Below are positions 8,373-17,734 of a DNA stretch of 64,000 bases, in pieces. The stretch lies in the NCBI RefSeq assembly GCF_001613935.1, contig NZ_LQCI01000010.1, positions 1-64,000 on the forward strand. Direction: 5' to 3'. The stretch's first letter is position 1. Every line of letters begins with the position of its first letter. The notes under the pieces are model-generated. The model ran no database searches. It was not told the DNA's origin and saw only the letters and a list, made by a program, of their open reading frames with translations. Both the position numbers and the translations under genes were made by a program. The DNA comes from Amycolatopsis regifaucium. GTDB lineage: Bacteria > Actinomycetota > Actinomycetes > Mycobacteriales > Pseudonocardiaceae.

Positions 8373-8669
8373 TTACTGGATCTCGACGCCGATGTCCAGG
8401 ATCTTCGCCGGCCAGGAAATGGTGAGGTGGGACTCCGCCCCGTTGGCGGCCCATTCACCGAGGGCATTGCCGCAGACCGGGCTGCAGTTGTACGCGGTCA
8501 CCCGGTACATGCGGGTGCCGTACGCGGTGCAGCTCGCCCAGGCGTACTTCGCCCCGTCGTGCCCGCCGGTACAGCCGGGTGGCGGCGTGGCCGATGCCGC
8601 CGAGGGCAGACTCACCGACGCGGCGACCGCGATACCGGCCGCCGCCAGAATGCGCGAAAACTTGCGCAT
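8373..8669 (-). CDS. Small secreted four-cysteine protein
   Basis: A 98-residue protein. Residues 1-27 form a Sec signal peptide (MRKFSRILAAAGIAVAASVS then SAASA). The mature part of about 70 residues contains four cysteines (33, 47, 62, 66), enough for two disulfides, and many Gly/Ala/Tyr residues. The start is fixed by a perfect ribosome-binding site (GGGAGGAAGTCATG); longer frames upstream are not needed. No family was recognised. It sits alone between the LLM gene and lipB on the minus strand. Confidence 0.75.
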   Translation of the reverse strand: MRKFSRILAAAGIAVAASVSLPSAASATPPPGCTGGHDGAKYAWASCTAYGTRMYRVTAYNCSPVCGNALGEWAANGAESHLTISWPAKILDIGVEIQ

Positions 8670-8730
8670 GACTTCCTCCCAGTACGCCCGCCGGCCTTTC
8701 CGGCGGTCGTACTGGTGATCTTCGCAGATG

Positions 8731-9474
8731 TCAGTTCTGCAGCGCGAAAGTGACGCCTGGAGCGGCCGGCGCTTCGGGACGCGGCAGCCAGCGCTCGTCG
8801 CTGACCGGCAGGTCGCCTTCCAGCGCGGCCAGCACGGCATCGCGCGCCATCGGCAGCACAGATGCCACGGTGACCTCACGGTCGAGTTCGTAGGAGAGCG
8901 AGGTCACGCCGGCGTCCCGGATGCCGCAGGGGACGATCTTGTCGAAGGCGCCCAGGTCGGGGTTGCAGTTCAGCTCGAAGCCGTGCATGGTCACGCCGCG
9001 CTGCACGCGGATCCCGATCGCGGCGATCTTCCGCTCGACGCCGCGGTCGTCGGCCGGGATCCAGACGCCGCTGCGGCCCTCGACCCGGCCGGTGTGCACG
9101 CCGAGCTGGTCGCAGACGGTGATCAGGGCCTCTTCGAGCCGCCGCACGTAGTGCACGACGTCGATCGGGTCGGCGAGTTTGACGATCGGGTAGCCGACCA
9201 GCTGGCCGGGACCGTGCCAGGTGATCTTGCCGCCGCGGTCGACGTCGATCACCGGGGTGCCGTCGGTCGGCCGGTCCTCGGCTTCGGTGCGCTTGCCCGC
9301 GGTGTACACCGACGGGTGCTCCAGCAGCAGCATGGTGTCGGGGCCTTCGCCGTCGGCCCGGGCGGTCACGTGTCGGCGCTGGAGTTCCCAGGCTTCGGTG
9401 TACTCGATCGTCCCGATCTCACGGACGTCGACGGGCTCGGTGGCGGCACGGCATGACGTGGTCGAAGAGCTCAC
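8731..9474 (-). CDS. lipB: Octanoyltransferase
   Basis: A 247-residue enzyme that transfers octanoate from acyl carrier protein to the lysine of lipoyl domains, the step before LipA. Visible signatures are [17 protein letters not shown] (residues 81-97), the catalytic lysine in KIAAIGIRV (Lys149) and the catalytic cysteine in VPCGI (Cys183). Length is normal. The TIGR01777-type epimerase, PAP2 and E2 genes upstream on the same strand match the mycobacterial neighbourhood. Confidence 0.97.
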   Translation of the reverse strand: MSSSTTSCRAATEPVDVREIGTIEYTEAWELQRRHVTARADGEGPDTMLLLEHPSVYTAGKRTEAEDRPTDGTPVIDVDRGGKITWHGPGQLVGYPIVKLADPIDVVHYVRRLEEALITVCDQLGVHTGRVEGRSGVWIPADDRGVERKIAAIGIRVQRGVTMHGFELNCNPDLGAFDKIVPCGIRDAGVTSLSYELDREVTVASVLPMARDAVLAALEGDLPVSDERWLPRPEAPAAPGVTFALQN

Positions 9475-9484
9475 GTCAGCGACA

Positions 9485-10099
9485 CTACGCCGGGTCCCGG
9501 GGCCGCGGCAGCAGGCCCAGCCCGGCCGCCGCGATCAGGCCGACGCCGCCGACGGCGAGCACCGATCCGGCGGTGTCGGTCAGCCAGTGCACCCCCAGCA
9601 CGACCCGGCAGAGCGCGCCCAAGACCGTCGCCGCGACGGCGATCACGATCGCCGTGCGCGCCAGCCGCGGGCGGGTCCACGCGCACAGCAGGACCGCGAC
9701 GAAGCCGGTGCAGGCGACGGCGACGACATGCCCGCTCGGGTAACTCAGATCGGGGAATTCCCGGGGCCGCTCCCGGTAGAACACCGGTTTGGCGATCAGG
9801 CTGGTCATCCGGCACAGCACCAGGACGACGGCGAGTTTGACGCACAACCCCGTCAGCTCCCGCCGCTGCCAGGCGAGTACCGCCAGCACCGCGCCCAGCG
9901 CGAAGGGCAGGACCGGGCCGAGGACGTTCGTCACCAGGCCAGCCACCTGCCCCGCCGGCCGCGCGTACTGCCCGTGGAACGCGTCGGCGAGTGCGACGTC
10001 CACTGGCGGCGGGCGGTCGTCGACGACCAGCCCGAGCACGATGAAGCCGATCAGCAGAAGGGCGCCGGCAAGGGTGTACAGGCCGCGCTGCAAGGTCAT
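9485..10099 (-). CDS. PAP2-family membrane phosphatase
   Basis: A 204-residue integral membrane phosphatase with six likely helices. The three PAP2 signature blocks are present: [13 protein letters not shown], and [12 protein letters not shown], containing the catalytic histidines. Likely substrates are phosphatidic acid, PGP or an isoprenyl diphosphate. The start at 10099 (ATG) overlaps the epimerase stop by 4 nt (ATGA), indicating translational coupling. The stop lies 11 nt before the lipB start, so epimerase, PAP2 and lipB form one operon. Confidence 0.9.
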   Translation of the reverse strand: MTLQRGLYTLAGALLLIGFIVLGLVVDDRPPPVDVALADAFHGQYARPAGQVAGLVTNVLGPVLPFALGAVLAVLAWQRRELTGLCVKLAVVLVLCRMTSLIAKPVFYRERPREFPDLSYPSGHVVAVACTGFVAVLLCAWTRPRLARTAIVIAVAATVLGALCRVVLGVHWLTDTAGSVLAVGGVGLIAAAGLGLLPRPRDPA

Positions 10100-10980
10100 G
10101 TCGCGGCGGCCAGCGCGTCCTCGAGGGTCGGGTGACGGAACTGGTAGCCCGCCTCCTCCAGCGCCCGGGGCATGGCGCGCTGTCCGAACAGTGCCATCTC
10201 CTCGGCCGCCTGCCCGAGCGCGATCTTCATCGCGAACCCGGGAACCTGCCAGAACGCCGGGCGGTGCACGGCGCGGCCCAGCGCCTTCGTGAACGCCGCG
10301 TTCGTGGCGGGCTGCGGTCCGCTGAGATTCACCGGACCGGAGAGCGCTTCGTGCTCCAGCGCGAAAACGATCGCCCCGACCTCGTCGTCGAGCGAGATCC
10401 ACGGCATGTACTGCTTGCCGTCGCCGAGTTTCCCGCCGAGTCCCAGGCGGAACAGCGGCCGCAGGACGTCGAGGAGTCCACCCTTGCGGGCGAGCACCAG
10501 GCCGGTGCGGATGCGCACGACGCGGGCGCCCGCGGTGGCCGCGGTCTCGGTCGCGCCTTCCCACGCGGTGCAGAGCCCGGCGAGGAAACCGCGCCCCGCG
10601 GGACTCGATTCGTCCACAATGGACGGTCCGGGGTCGCCGTAGTAGCCGACGGCGGAGGCGTTGACCAGCACGGGGATCCCGTGTTCGGCGACCGCTTCCG
10701 CGAGCACCTCGGTCGATTCGACCCGGCTGTCGAGCAGTACCTGTTTGCGGGCCGCGCTCCAGCGTCCCGGCAGCAGCGGCGCGCCCGCGAGGTTCACCAC
10801 GGCGTCGATTCCGTCGAGGGCGCCGTCGGCGATTTCCCCCGCCGGGGGATCCCAGCGGCGTTCGTCCTCGGCCCGCTCTTCCCGGCGTACGAGGCGGACG
10901 ACTTCGTGCCCGGAACCACGCAGCCGCGTCGTCAGGGAGGTGCCGATCAGTCCGCTCGCGCCCGCGATCAGAACTCGCAT
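10096..10980 (-). CDS. TIGR01777-type NAD-dependent epimerase
   Basis: A 294-residue extended-SDR protein. The N-terminal motif GASGLIGTSL (residues 7-16) binds the dinucleotide. The segments NLAGAPL, SAVGYYGD and TGLVLARKGG belong to the YfcH/TIGR01777 family, whose C-terminal DUF1731 region ends LEDAL. The biochemical role is not established for the family. In M. tuberculosis a homologue also lies between dlaT and lipB. Coupled to the PAP2 gene by a 4-nt overlap. Confidence 0.9.
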   Translation of the reverse strand: MRVLIAGASGLIGTSLTTRLRGSGHEVVRLVRREERAEDERRWDPPAGEIADGALDGIDAVVNLAGAPLLPGRWSAARKQVLLDSRVESTEVLAEAVAEHGIPVLVNASAVGYYGDPGPSIVDESSPAGRGFLAGLCTAWEGATETAATAGARVVRIRTGLVLARKGGLLDVLRPLFRLGLGGKLGDGKQYMPWISLDDEVGAIVFALEHEALSGPVNLSGPQPATNAAFTKALGRAVHRPAFWQVPGFAMKIALGQAAEEMALFGQRAMPRALEEAGYQFRHPTLEDALAAAT

Positions 10981-11017
10981 GGGTCGATCGTGGCGTATCC
11001 CCGTCCGGTGCGCACGG

Positions 11018-11485
11018 TCAGGTCTTCAGTTGACCGGCGACGTCGGACGCGGCGGTGAGCAGCACCAGCACGGGGATCGTCGCGACCGGGCGAAGGCGGT
11101 AGCTGCCGCGTTTGTCCTGCTCGACGATCCCGGCTCCGGTCAACGCCTTGAGGTGGTGGTAGAGCTGGCCGGGCGAGCCGAGTTCGGCGGCCTCCTGCAG
11201 GGCGGGCGCGGTCTGCGCGCCCTGCTCGGCCAGGGTCCGCACGATCGCCACCCGCGCGGTGCTGGACAGGGCCGCGAGCACTTCCACCCGCGGCCCGTCC
11301 TCTTTCGCCAGCACCACGCCCGGCGGCACCTGGATGGTCCAGGTCATCTCGAGGGGTTCGGTCAGTTCGCCGTGGTAGGCCACCACACCGCCGGGCAAGG
11401 CCGAAGGCGTGGCCTCCTGCTGTCCTTCGAGCGCGGCGACCCGTTCCTCGAGTGCGGCTATCCGGTCGGCGAGCTCAACGTCCAT
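11018..11485 (-). CDS. ArsR-type winged-helix regulator
   Basis: A 155-residue protein. Residues 5-20 form a short coiled coil (ADRIAALEERVAALEG). A winged-helix domain with LAALSSTARVAIVRTLAEQG and GQLYHHLKALTGAGIV follows, the usual ArsR recognition region. No metal-binding CxC is seen, so it is probably not a metal sensor. It lies between the serine hydrolase and epimerase genes, all on the minus strand. The target and ligand are unknown. Confidence 0.82.
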   Translation of the reverse strand: MDVELADRIAALEERVAALEGQQEATPSALPGGVVAYHGELTEPLEMTWTIQVPPGVVLAKEDGPRVEVLAALSSTARVAIVRTLAEQGAQTAPALQEAAELGSPGQLYHHLKALTGAGIVEQDKRGSYRLRPVATIPVLVLLTAASDVAGQLKT

Positions 11486-11507
11486 ACCGGTTTATCTACA
11501 CTGTCGG

Positions 11508-12602
11508 TCAGCCAAGTGCTCGCCGCAGGGCGGCGAACCGCTCCGGGACGGACAGCGCCGAGATCAGGAAGTCGATGAGTGGCAAGGCGTTCGCCTGGTC
11601 CTGATCGCCGACGTCGGTGAGGAGTACGGCCGCGGTGCCGGCACGGCCGCCCGGCCAGCGCACGGACAGTCCGACGGTGAGGGTCCGCGGCAGGCTTCCG
11701 GCTTTGAAGAGCACTTCGCTCGCTCCGGGCGGCACTCGGTCGGAGAGCGGCTGCGCGAGGATCTCGCGGGCCAGCGCTCCGCCCGGCCGATACTTGCCCG
11801 TCGCGAGACTCCGGTGGAGCGAGAACAGCTCCGATGCCGAACCCCGGCCGTGTCCCTTGACCCACGGCCACTGCTCGTCGGTGGTCGGAGGCATGCTCGG
11901 CCAGCGCTTGAACGCCTCGGCGCGGAAGGCGGGATCGCGGACGAACCGGCGCGCGACCGCGTCGCCCATCGCCCGCCGGACCACGACCGGGCTGCCGGGC
12001 GGGGGCGCGTATTCGGGCATCATCAGCATCAGGACCTCGCCGCCGAGCGACCGGGTGTCCGGCCGCGTCCAGCCGCCGCGCGCCGCCGCGGACTGGAGCG
12101 CGGGGTCGCCGAGCCGGGTGCGGAGGTAATCCGTGGCGGCGTTGTCGCTGAAGAAGATCATCGCTTCGGGGAGCCTTGCCAGCGGGACACGCTGTTCGGG
12201 ATTCTTCGCGATCCCGTACTCGTCGCAGGGGACGCCCAGCCAGTTGAGCGCCTGGAAATGCGCGCGGCCGTCGGCGACGAACGGGTGGTGGGCGTCCCAG
12301 TCGCCGACCCTGATCCGTTCTCGCGGATCGAGCCTGCCCTCGGCGACCGCGATCGCGTAGGCGCTGAGGTGCACGACCTTGATCGACGAAGCCAGCACCC
12401 GCCGGACGTCGGCGTTGCGGGTGGCCCGGCGGCCCGCGCCGTCGTCGATCAGGACCGAGACCGCGTCTCGGTGGGTGGCGATCCAGTCGAGCCAGCCTTG
12501 GTCCGTCGTCGTGTCCGGCCCGGCGGCGCTCGCGGTTCCCGGCAGCAGCAACGCCGCCGATCCCGCCGCGGCTCCGGCCAGCAGATGGCGTCTGGTCAGC
12601 AT
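11508..12602 (-). CDS. Exported serine hydrolase, class A beta-lactamase fold
   Basis: A 364-residue protein with a Tat-like signal peptide (MLTRRHLLAGAAAGSAALLL). The penicillin-recognising-enzyme motifs are SxxK at residues 72-75 (SSIK) and SDN in FFSDNAATDYL. The third motif, usually K[TS]G, appears as KAG. These place it in the beta-lactamase2 superfamily. The altered third motif and the divergent sequence make true beta-lactam hydrolysis uncertain; peptidase or esterase activity is equally possible. The ArsR-type gene follows 22 nt downstream. Confidence 0.82.
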   Translation of the reverse strand: MLTRRHLLAGAAAGSAALLLPGTASAAGPDTTTDQGWLDWIATHRDAVSVLIDDGAGRRATRNADVRRVLASSIKVVHLSAYAIAVAEGRLDPRERIRVGDWDAHHPFVADGRAHFQALNWLGVPCDEYGIAKNPEQRVPLARLPEAMIFFSDNAATDYLRTRLGDPALQSAAARGGWTRPDTRSLGGEVLMLMMPEYAPPPGSPVVVRRAMGDAVARRFVRDPAFRAEAFKRWPSMPPTTDEQWPWVKGHGRGSASELFSLHRSLATGKYRPGGALAREILAQPLSDRVPPGASEVLFKAGSLPRTLTVGLSVRWPGGRAGTAAVLLTDVGDQDQANALPLIDFLISALSVPERFAALRRALG

Positions 12603-12669
12603 GAGCGACCCCTCCTCTTGTTTTCCGTAATTCCGGAATACTAGAGTACGAGACGGCTGTCAAACCCCC

Positions 12670-12731
12670 GCGTTTAGTCCTCTGAATGCGGTCTTTGCGC
12701 GCGCAAGGACCGCATTCAGAGGACTAAACGC
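12670..12731. repeat. 62-bp palindrome, family B
   Basis: Two 31-nt arms meet with no spacer (GCGC/GCGC centre) and carry one T/G wobble. The arm starts GCGTTTAGTCCTCTGAATGC. It lies downstream of the E2 gene. Related full or half copies are at 22466-22489, 34978-35000, 45094-45115 and 62657-62722. Confidence 0.92.
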
Positions 12732-12740
12732 TGGAAAGGA

Positions 12741-12778
12741 GAAGGCCCCCGCCCCGCCGAAGCGGGACGAGGGCCTTC
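12741..12778 (-). terminator. E2 gene terminator hairpin
   Basis: GAAGGCCC/GGGCCTTC outer arms and an inner stem with one mismatch close on a CGAA loop. It lies just beyond the E2 stop codon, with the family B palindrome immediately after it. Confidence 0.7.
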
Positions 12779-12794
12779 AGGGACCACCGGAGGA

Positions 12795-14579
12795 TCAGAG
12801 ACCGAGCTCGTCCTCGAAGTTGCCCTCTTCCAGACGCTGCTTGATCGTCGTGACGAAGCGGCCCGCGTCGGCCCCGTCCACCAGGCGGTGGTCGTAGGTC
12901 AGCGGCAGGAACGCCATCGACCGGACGGCGATCGTGTCGTTGCCGTCGGCGTCCGCGATCACGACCGGACGCTTCACGACCGCGCCGGTGCCGAGCATGC
13001 CGGACTGCGGCTGCACGATGATCGGCGTGTCGAACAGGGCGCCGTTGGAGCCGATGTTCGTGATCGTGAAGGTGCCGCCCGAAAGCTCGTCCGGCTTGAT
13101 CTGGCCCGAACGCGCGCGGCCCGCCAGGTCGGCGATGCGGTGCGCGAGACCGGCGAGGCTGAGCTCACCCGCGTCGTGGATGACCACCGACAGCAGACCC
13201 TTTTCGGTGTCCACCGCGATTCCCAGGTGCACCGCACCGTGGTAGGTGATCTCCTTCGTGTCCTCGTTGTAGGACGCGTTGACGTTCGGGTGCTGCTTGA
13301 GCGCCTCGACGGTGGCCTTCGCGAAGAACGGCAGGAACGTCAGGTTGACGCCCTCACGCTCCTTGAAGGCCGCCTTCGCCCGCTGACGGAGCTTGGCGAT
13401 CTTCGTGACGTCCACCTCGTGGACCTGCGTGAGCTGCGCGGAAACCTGCAGCGACTCGCGGGTCTTCGTGGCGGTGATCTGCCGGATCCGGCTGGCCTTC
13501 TGCACGGTGCCGCGCAGCGCCGCGAGTTCCGGTGAAACCGCGGCCTTGCGCGGAGCCGACGGTGCCGCGGCCGCCGGGGAGGTTGCGGGCTGAGCGGCGG
13601 GAGCCGGGGCTTCCTTCTGCTTGGCCTCCGCGGCCGCGAGCACGTCCTGCTTGCGGATCCGGCCACCGACTCCGCTGCCGCTCAGCGACGACAGGTCGAT
13701 GCCGTGCTCCGAAGCGAGCTTGCGGACCAGCGGCGTCACGTACGGTCCGCCATCCGAGCCGTTGCTCGCCGCGGCGGGCTTCGGCGCCTCGGCCTTGGGG
13801 GCCGGGGCGGCCTGCGGAGCCGGGGCGGGCTTCGGCGCGGGAGCGGCTTCGGCCTTGGGCTCTGGCTTCGGTTCCGGTTTGGGTTCCGGCTTCGGCTCGG
13901 GCTTGGGCTCCGGCTTCGGTTCCGGCTTGGGCTCCTCGGCCTTCGGCGCCGGGGCGGAACCGGCCGCGCCGATCACCGCGAGCACGCCGCCGACCTCGAC
14001 GGTCTCGTCCTCACCGGCGCGGATCTCCAGCACGGTGCCGGCGACCGGGGACGGGACCTCGGTGTCGACCTTGTCCGTGGAGATCTCGAGCAGCGGCTCG
14101 TCGACCTCGACGCTCTCGCCGACCTGCTTGAGCCACCGGGTGACGGTGCCCTCGGTGACGCTCTCGCCCAGTTCGGGCAGCTTCACCTCGGTGCCTTCGC
14201 CGCCGGAAGCCGGCGCGGTGTCCGGCCGGGACGGCGCGGAGGCCTGCTCCTGCGCGGGCTCCGGCTCCGGCTCGGGCTCGGGTTCCGGCTTCGCTTCGGA
14301 GGTGTCCTCCGAGGAACCGGACGACTCCGGCACCCCGCCGGTCCCGTCGTCGATGACGGCGAGCTCGCCGCCGACCTCGACGGTCTCGTCCTCCTGAGCG
14401 CTGATCTTCACGACCTTGCCGGCGACCGGGGACGGGACCTCGGTGTCGACCTTGTCCGTGGAGATCTCGAGCAACGGCTCGTCGACCTCGACGGTGTCGC
14501 CCTCCTGCTTCAACCACCGGGTGACGGTGCCCTCGGTGACGCTCTCACCGAGCTCCGGCAACGTGACGGAGTAGGCCAT
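12795..14579 (-). CDS. sucB: 2-oxoacid dehydrogenase E2 dihydrolipoyl acyltransferase
   Basis: A 594-residue E2 core protein. Two almost identical lipoyl domains (about 1-80 and 134-206) carry the lipoylated lysines K43 and K172 in the motif TDKV. A Lys-Pro-Glu-Pro repeat linker spans about 218-244. The E3-binding domain is at about 281-316 ([15 protein letters not shown]). The catalytic domain ends with YDHRLVDG (His564). It may serve pyruvate dehydrogenase (DlaT in mycobacteria), 2-oxoglutarate dehydrogenase, or both. The lpdA gene lies 56 nt upstream, and lipB/lipA nearby make its cofactor. Confidence 0.96.
   Translation of the reverse strand: MAYSVTLPELGESVTEGTVTRWLKQEGDTVEVDEPLLEISTDKVDTEVPSPVAGKVVKISAQEDETVEVGGELAVIDDGTGGVPESSGSSEDTSEAKPEPEPEPEPEPAQEQASAPSRPDTAPASGGEGTEVKLPELGESVTEGTVTRWLKQVGESVEVDEPLLEISTDKVDTEVPSPVAGTVLEIRAGEDETVEVGGVLAVIGAAGSAPAPKAEEPKPEPKPEPKPEPKPEPKPEPKPEPKAEAAPAPKPAPAPQAAPAPKAEAPKPAAASNGSDGGPYVTPLVRKLASEHGIDLSSLSGSGVGGRIRKQDVLAAAEAKQKEAPAPAAQPATSPAAAAPSAPRKAAVSPELAALRGTVQKASRIRQITATKTRESLQVSAQLTQVHEVDVTKIAKLRQRAKAAFKEREGVNLTFLPFFAKATVEALKQHPNVNASYNEDTKEITYHGAVHLGIAVDTEKGLLSVVIHDAGELSLAGLAHRIADLAGRARSGQIKPDELSGGTFTITNIGSNGALFDTPIIVQPQSGMLGTGAVVKRPVVIADADGNDTIAVRSMAFLPLTYDHRLVDGADAGRFVTTIKQRLEEGNFEDELGL
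13848..13928. repeat. Tandem KPEP-coding repeat in the E2 linker
   Basis: About six tandem 12-bp units encode Lys-Pro-Glu-Pro in the flexible linker after the second lipoyl domain. A shorter Glu-Pro run follows the first lipoyl domain (about 14250-14285). Such tracts are slippage-prone and vary in length. Confidence 0.85.
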
Positions 14580-14635
14580 CGTTCGCTGACTCCCTTGATA
14601 TGTCTTGCTTGGTCTGGTTCTTCGACGGTGAGACG

Positions 14636-16009
14636 TCAGCTGTGTACGTGCAGCGGCTTGCCCGCCAGGGCGAGGAACGCTTCACCGAGGGCCTCGGTCT
14701 GGGTGGGGTGCGCGTGGATCAGCGGGGCCACGTCCTCGGGGAACGCCTCCCAGCTGTAGATCAGCTGCGCTTCGCCGATCAGCTCGCCGACGCGGTCGCC
14801 CACCATGTGCACGCCGACGACCGGCCCCTCCGGAGCCTTGATCAGCTTGACCCCGCCGGAGGTCTTGAGGATCTGGCTCTTGCCGTTGCCACCGAGGTCG
14901 TAGGTGAAGGTGGTGACGTCCGAGCCGTACTTCTCCTTCGCCTGCGACTCGGTGAGACCGACCGAAGCGACCTCGGGGTGCGAGTAGGTGACGCGCGGGA
15001 TCCCGCTCTCGTCGATCACGCGCGGCTCCTGGCCCGCGATCTCCTCGGCGACGAAGATGCCCTGCTGGAACCCGCGGTGCGCGAGCTGCAGGCCCGGGAC
15101 GATGTCGCCGACGGCGTAGACGTTCGGCAGGTTGGTGCGCAGGCGGTCGTCGGTGAGGACGAAACCGCGGTCCATCTTGACCCCGGCCTCCTCGTACCCG
15201 TGCCCGGCCGAGTTCGGGCCGCGGCCGACGGCGACCAGCAGCAGGTCGCCTTCGAGCGTCTCGCCGGACTCCAGCGACACACTGACGCCGTTGTCGTCCT
15301 GCTTGGCGCCGGTGAACCGCACGCCGGTCTTGAAGGCGATCTTGCGGCGGCGGAAAGCGCGCTCGAGCTGCTTGGACGCGAACTCGTCCTCGTTCGGGAC
15401 CAGGCGGGGCAGCGCCTCCACGATGGTGACGTCGACGCCGAAGGACGCCCACACGGACGCGAATTCGACACCGATGACACCACCGCCGAGGACGATGACC
15501 TTCTTCGGGATGTAGTCCAGCGAAAGCGCCTGCTCGCTCGCGATGATGCGGCCGCCCAGCTCCAGGCCCGGCAGCGTCTTCGAGTACGAACCGGTGGCGA
15601 GGATGACGTTCTTGCCGGTGTAGCGGGTGCCGTCGACCTCGACGGTCGTGCCGCCGACGAACGTTCCGGTGCCCTCGACGAGGTTCACCTTGTGCGCTTT
15701 GGCCAGGCCCTGCAGGCCCTTGTACAGGCGGGCGACGATGCCGTCCTTGTACTTGTTGACCCCGGCGATGTCGATGCCTTCCAGCACGGCCTTGACACCG
15801 AAGGTCTCGGCGTCGCGGGTCTCGTCGGCGACCTCCGCCGCGTGCAGGAGGGCCTTGGTCGGGATGCAGCCTCGGTGGAGGCACGTCCCGCCAAGCTTGT
15901 CCTTTTCGATCAGGGTGACGGAAAGGCCCAGCTCGGCCGCGCGGAACGCGGCGGCGTAGCCGCCCGATCCGCCACCCAGGATCACAAGGTCGGCGGAGGT
16001 GTCGGTCAC
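14636..16009 (-). CDS. lpdA: Dihydrolipoyl dehydrogenase (E3)
   Basis: A 457-residue FAD disulfide oxidoreductase that reoxidises the dihydrolipoyl groups of E2. The FAD motif LGGGSGG is at residues 11-17, and the redox-active cysteines are C43 and C48 in [12 protein letters not shown] central NAD domain carries [13 protein letters not shown]. The C-terminal HAHPTQTE supplies the catalytic His434-Glu439 pair. The start is the GTG at 16009 with GAGGAG upstream; the frame stays open further upstream but no homology is expected there. Gene order lpdA then sucB on one strand suggests an operon. Confidence 0.97.
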   Translation of the reverse strand: MTDTSADLVILGGGSGGYAAAFRAAELGLSVTLIEKDKLGGTCLHRGCIPTKALLHAAEVADETRDAETFGVKAVLEGIDIAGVNKYKDGIVARLYKGLQGLAKAHKVNLVEGTGTFVGGTTVEVDGTRYTGKNVILATGSYSKTLPGLELGGRIIASEQALSLDYIPKKVIVLGGGVIGVEFASVWASFGVDVTIVEALPRLVPNEDEFASKQLERAFRRRKIAFKTGVRFTGAKQDDNGVSVSLESGETLEGDLLLVAVGRGPNSAGHGYEEAGVKMDRGFVLTDDRLRTNLPNVYAVGDIVPGLQLAHRGFQQGIFVAEEIAGQEPRVIDESGIPRVTYSHPEVASVGLTESQAKEKYGSDVTTFTYDLGGNGKSQILKTSGGVKLIKAPEGPVVGVHMVGDRVGELIGEAQLIYSWEAFPEDVAPLIHAHPTQTEALGEAFLALAGKPLHVHS

Positions 16010-16232
16010 TTCAATAACTCCTCGGCAAGCGGTAGGGGTGGTGCTCTGGCGCCGCTTCACGCGGTATACGCGCGCGCGGACACTTGCCATCTTGTCACTA
16101 CGCGCGGCGGCCCTGCGACCTAGGCCGCGTCCTGTGACCCACGGGACACGGCCGGCCGGGGTCACCACGGTGACCACACGTCCGAGTCGGGATAATGGAC
16201 GCTGGACGCGAGTGGGAAGTGAGGTGGTCGGA

Positions 16233-16568
16233 GTGGGTCTGTTCGACTCGCTGCGCCGGCGCTCCAAAGGTGGGCAAAAGCCCGGTACGCTGCGGAAAGC
16301 CTCTTCGAACGACTTCAAGCACCTCGAAGAGTGGTCCGCTTCCCGGACCGGTGTCGAGGCGTATGTGGAGCCCAAGACCAACGTCACCCAGACCACGGTC
16401 GTCCTCATCGCGCACGACGGCGAGTGGACGCGGCGCCGGATCGACAGCCTCGACGCGGCGCAGCAGTTCGGCCGCAAACGGTCGATCCCCGTGTACGAGG
16501 TGGCGCGGGTCGGCTACCCGAAGCGGATGCGCGAGTACACCGAGCGGAAGAAACGCGGCGAGGTCTGA
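16233..16568 (+). CDS. Conserved actinobacterial hypothetical protein
   Basis: A 111-residue basic soluble protein with N-terminus MGLFDSLRRRSKGG and a conserved middle (HLEEWSASRTGVEAYVEPKT, then HDGEWTRRRI). It ends in a highly charged tail (YTERKKRGEV). No catalytic motif is visible. The GTG at 16233 is chosen because a GAGG sequence lies just upstream; GTG 16224 is an alternative. It is divergent from lpdA. A similar protein is often seen beside pepA/lpd in actinobacteria (recollection). Confidence 0.7.
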   Translation: MGLFDSLRRRSKGGQKPGTLRKASSNDFKHLEEWSASRTGVEAYVEPKTNVTQTTVVLIAHDGEWTRRRIDSLDAAQQFGRKRSIPVYEVARVGYPKRMREYTERKKRGEV

Positions 16569-16596
16569 CGGATTCCGGTGTCGTGCCTGGTCACCG

Positions 16597-16646
16597 TGGT
16601 CGTGAGTGGCAATTCGGGTTAGAACCCGAATCGCCACTCACGACCA
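16597..16646. repeat. 50-bp palindrome between convergent genes
   Basis: The 24-nt arms start TGGTCGTGAGTGGCAATTCG and pair around AG with one G-U-compatible mismatch. It lies between two converging genes, 28 nt after one stop and 18 nt before the other. Part of the arm (GTCGTGAGTGG) recurs near 38419. Confidence 0.9.
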
Positions 16647-16664
16647 GCGGTACCGACACCTGTC

Positions 16665-17648
16665 TCAAGCCGACTGGGCCAGCAAAAGCAGGTGCCGCTC
16701 CATCAGCGCCCGGAACGTCGGATGCGTCGTCGTGCCCAGCGCCGGGTCGATCTCGACCGTGCGCCATCGCTCACCGGCGGCGGTGAGCAGCACGACGGCC
16801 GGGTCGGCGATCACGACGACCTTGCCTTCGGCGCGCAGTTCCGGCGTCCCGAGCAACCGCGGGAAGACGACGTCGGCGGGCAGGCCGTCGCAGGTCAGCA
16901 GGAACTCCCGGTAGTCGGCGGGCAGCCTGAGCCCGAGGCGCGCTTCGGCCGCGTCGACATTCCGGGCCGACGCCGCCGGGGGTGCGGTGCCGCCGCCACG
17001 CAGCCGGAGGATCCCCGCGATCAGCTCGCGCCAGCCGCCGGTCTCCGGTGGGTAGCGCTGATACAGCGCCGCGACCAGGGACCCGGCGCACAACCCGGCC
17101 CAGTCGCCGAGCCCGAGCGGATCGGCGCCCGCGACGAGACGCGGTGCGAGCCGTCGTGACGCGGCGAGCATGGCGACGTCCGGGCGCGCCTGACGTGAGG
17201 CGATCTCCGCCCAGGCGTCGAGGTCACCTCGTGCGACGGCCTCGCGCAAGCGGTCCGGCCGGGACGGCCCGAGGTGCGACACCGCCTCGCCGATCGGGGA
17301 GCCGCTGAAGAGACCGTCCAAATCGGACACCCGGCGTGCCAGGTACGTGTCGTGGGCGCGTTCTTCCGCGTCGACGTCGAGCGGCGTCAGTGCGGCTGCC
17401 CACTCCGGTCGCGACCCTCGCGCTTCGAAGAGCATCGCCCACGCGCGTGCCCGCACGGCGCCGGGAACGAGCGCGGTGACGGGCCGTTCGGTGAGCGCGT
17501 GCCAATGCGTGAGCAGCCGGTCGGCCTCCGCCATCGCCCCGGACGTGGCGAACAGCAACGCCGCGTGCCCGATCCGGTCGTCGAGCGTCGCTTCGTCACC
17601 GCTGAGCACGTCCCTGATCGCGCTTTCGAGATACGCGTTCCTGTCCAC
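16665..17648 (-). CDS. SMI1/KNR4 (SUKH)-domain protein
   Basis: About 327 residues. The N-terminal two thirds are Ala/Arg-rich and helical without a recognised family. Residues from about 230 onward read RLGLRLPADYREFLLTCDGL, the characteristic SUKH/SMI1-KNR4 segment. That superfamily includes immunity proteins to polymorphic toxins and various regulatory proteins. No toxin gene is adjacent, so an immunity role is not supported. The start at GTG 17648 is chosen because AAGG lies 8 nt upstream. It is downstream of pepA, with a palindrome between. Confidence 0.7.
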   Translation of the reverse strand: MDRNAYLESAIRDVLSGDEATLDDRIGHAALLFATSGAMAEADRLLTHWHALTERPVTALVPGAVRARAWAMLFEARGSRPEWAAALTPLDVDAEERAHDTYLARRVSDLDGLFSGSPIGEAVSHLGPSRPDRLREAVARGDLDAWAEIASRQARPDVAMLAASRRLAPRLVAGADPLGLGDWAGLCAGSLVAALYQRYPPETGGWRELIAGILRLRGGGTAPPAASARNVDAAEARLGLRLPADYREFLLTCDGLPADVVFPRLLGTPELRAEGKVVVIADPAVVLLTAAGERWRTVEIDPALGTTTHPTFRALMERHLLLLAQSA

Positions 17649-17665
17649 GGAGCCGACCTTGCCAT

Positions 17666-17720
17666 GCGCGTGAAGGCCCCCTTCCCTCGGTTCAGCCGAG
17701 GGAAGGGGGCCTTCACGCGC
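17666..17720. repeat. 55-bp perfect palindrome (25-bp arms)
   Basis: The arms start GCGCGTGAAGGCCCCCTTCC and are perfectly complementary around TTCAG. It lies 14 nt beyond the pepA stop. The first 22 nt recur as a lone arm at 30436-30457. Confidence 0.95.
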
Positions 17721-17734
17721 GTTCGGGGTGGAGA

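Noticed and set aside
11508..12602. Antibiotic-resistance beta-lactamase
   Set aside because: The fold motifs fit, but the third active-site motif is KAG and the sequence is far from known class A enzymes; called only as a serine hydrolase.
16010..16477. N-terminal extension of lpdA to a 613-residue protein
   Set aside because: The enzyme's conserved start and a good ribosome-binding site are at 16009; upstream residues have no relation to the family.
16665..17648. Immunity gene of a polymorphic toxin system
   Set aside because: A SUKH-like domain is present, but there is no toxin or secretion gene beside it.
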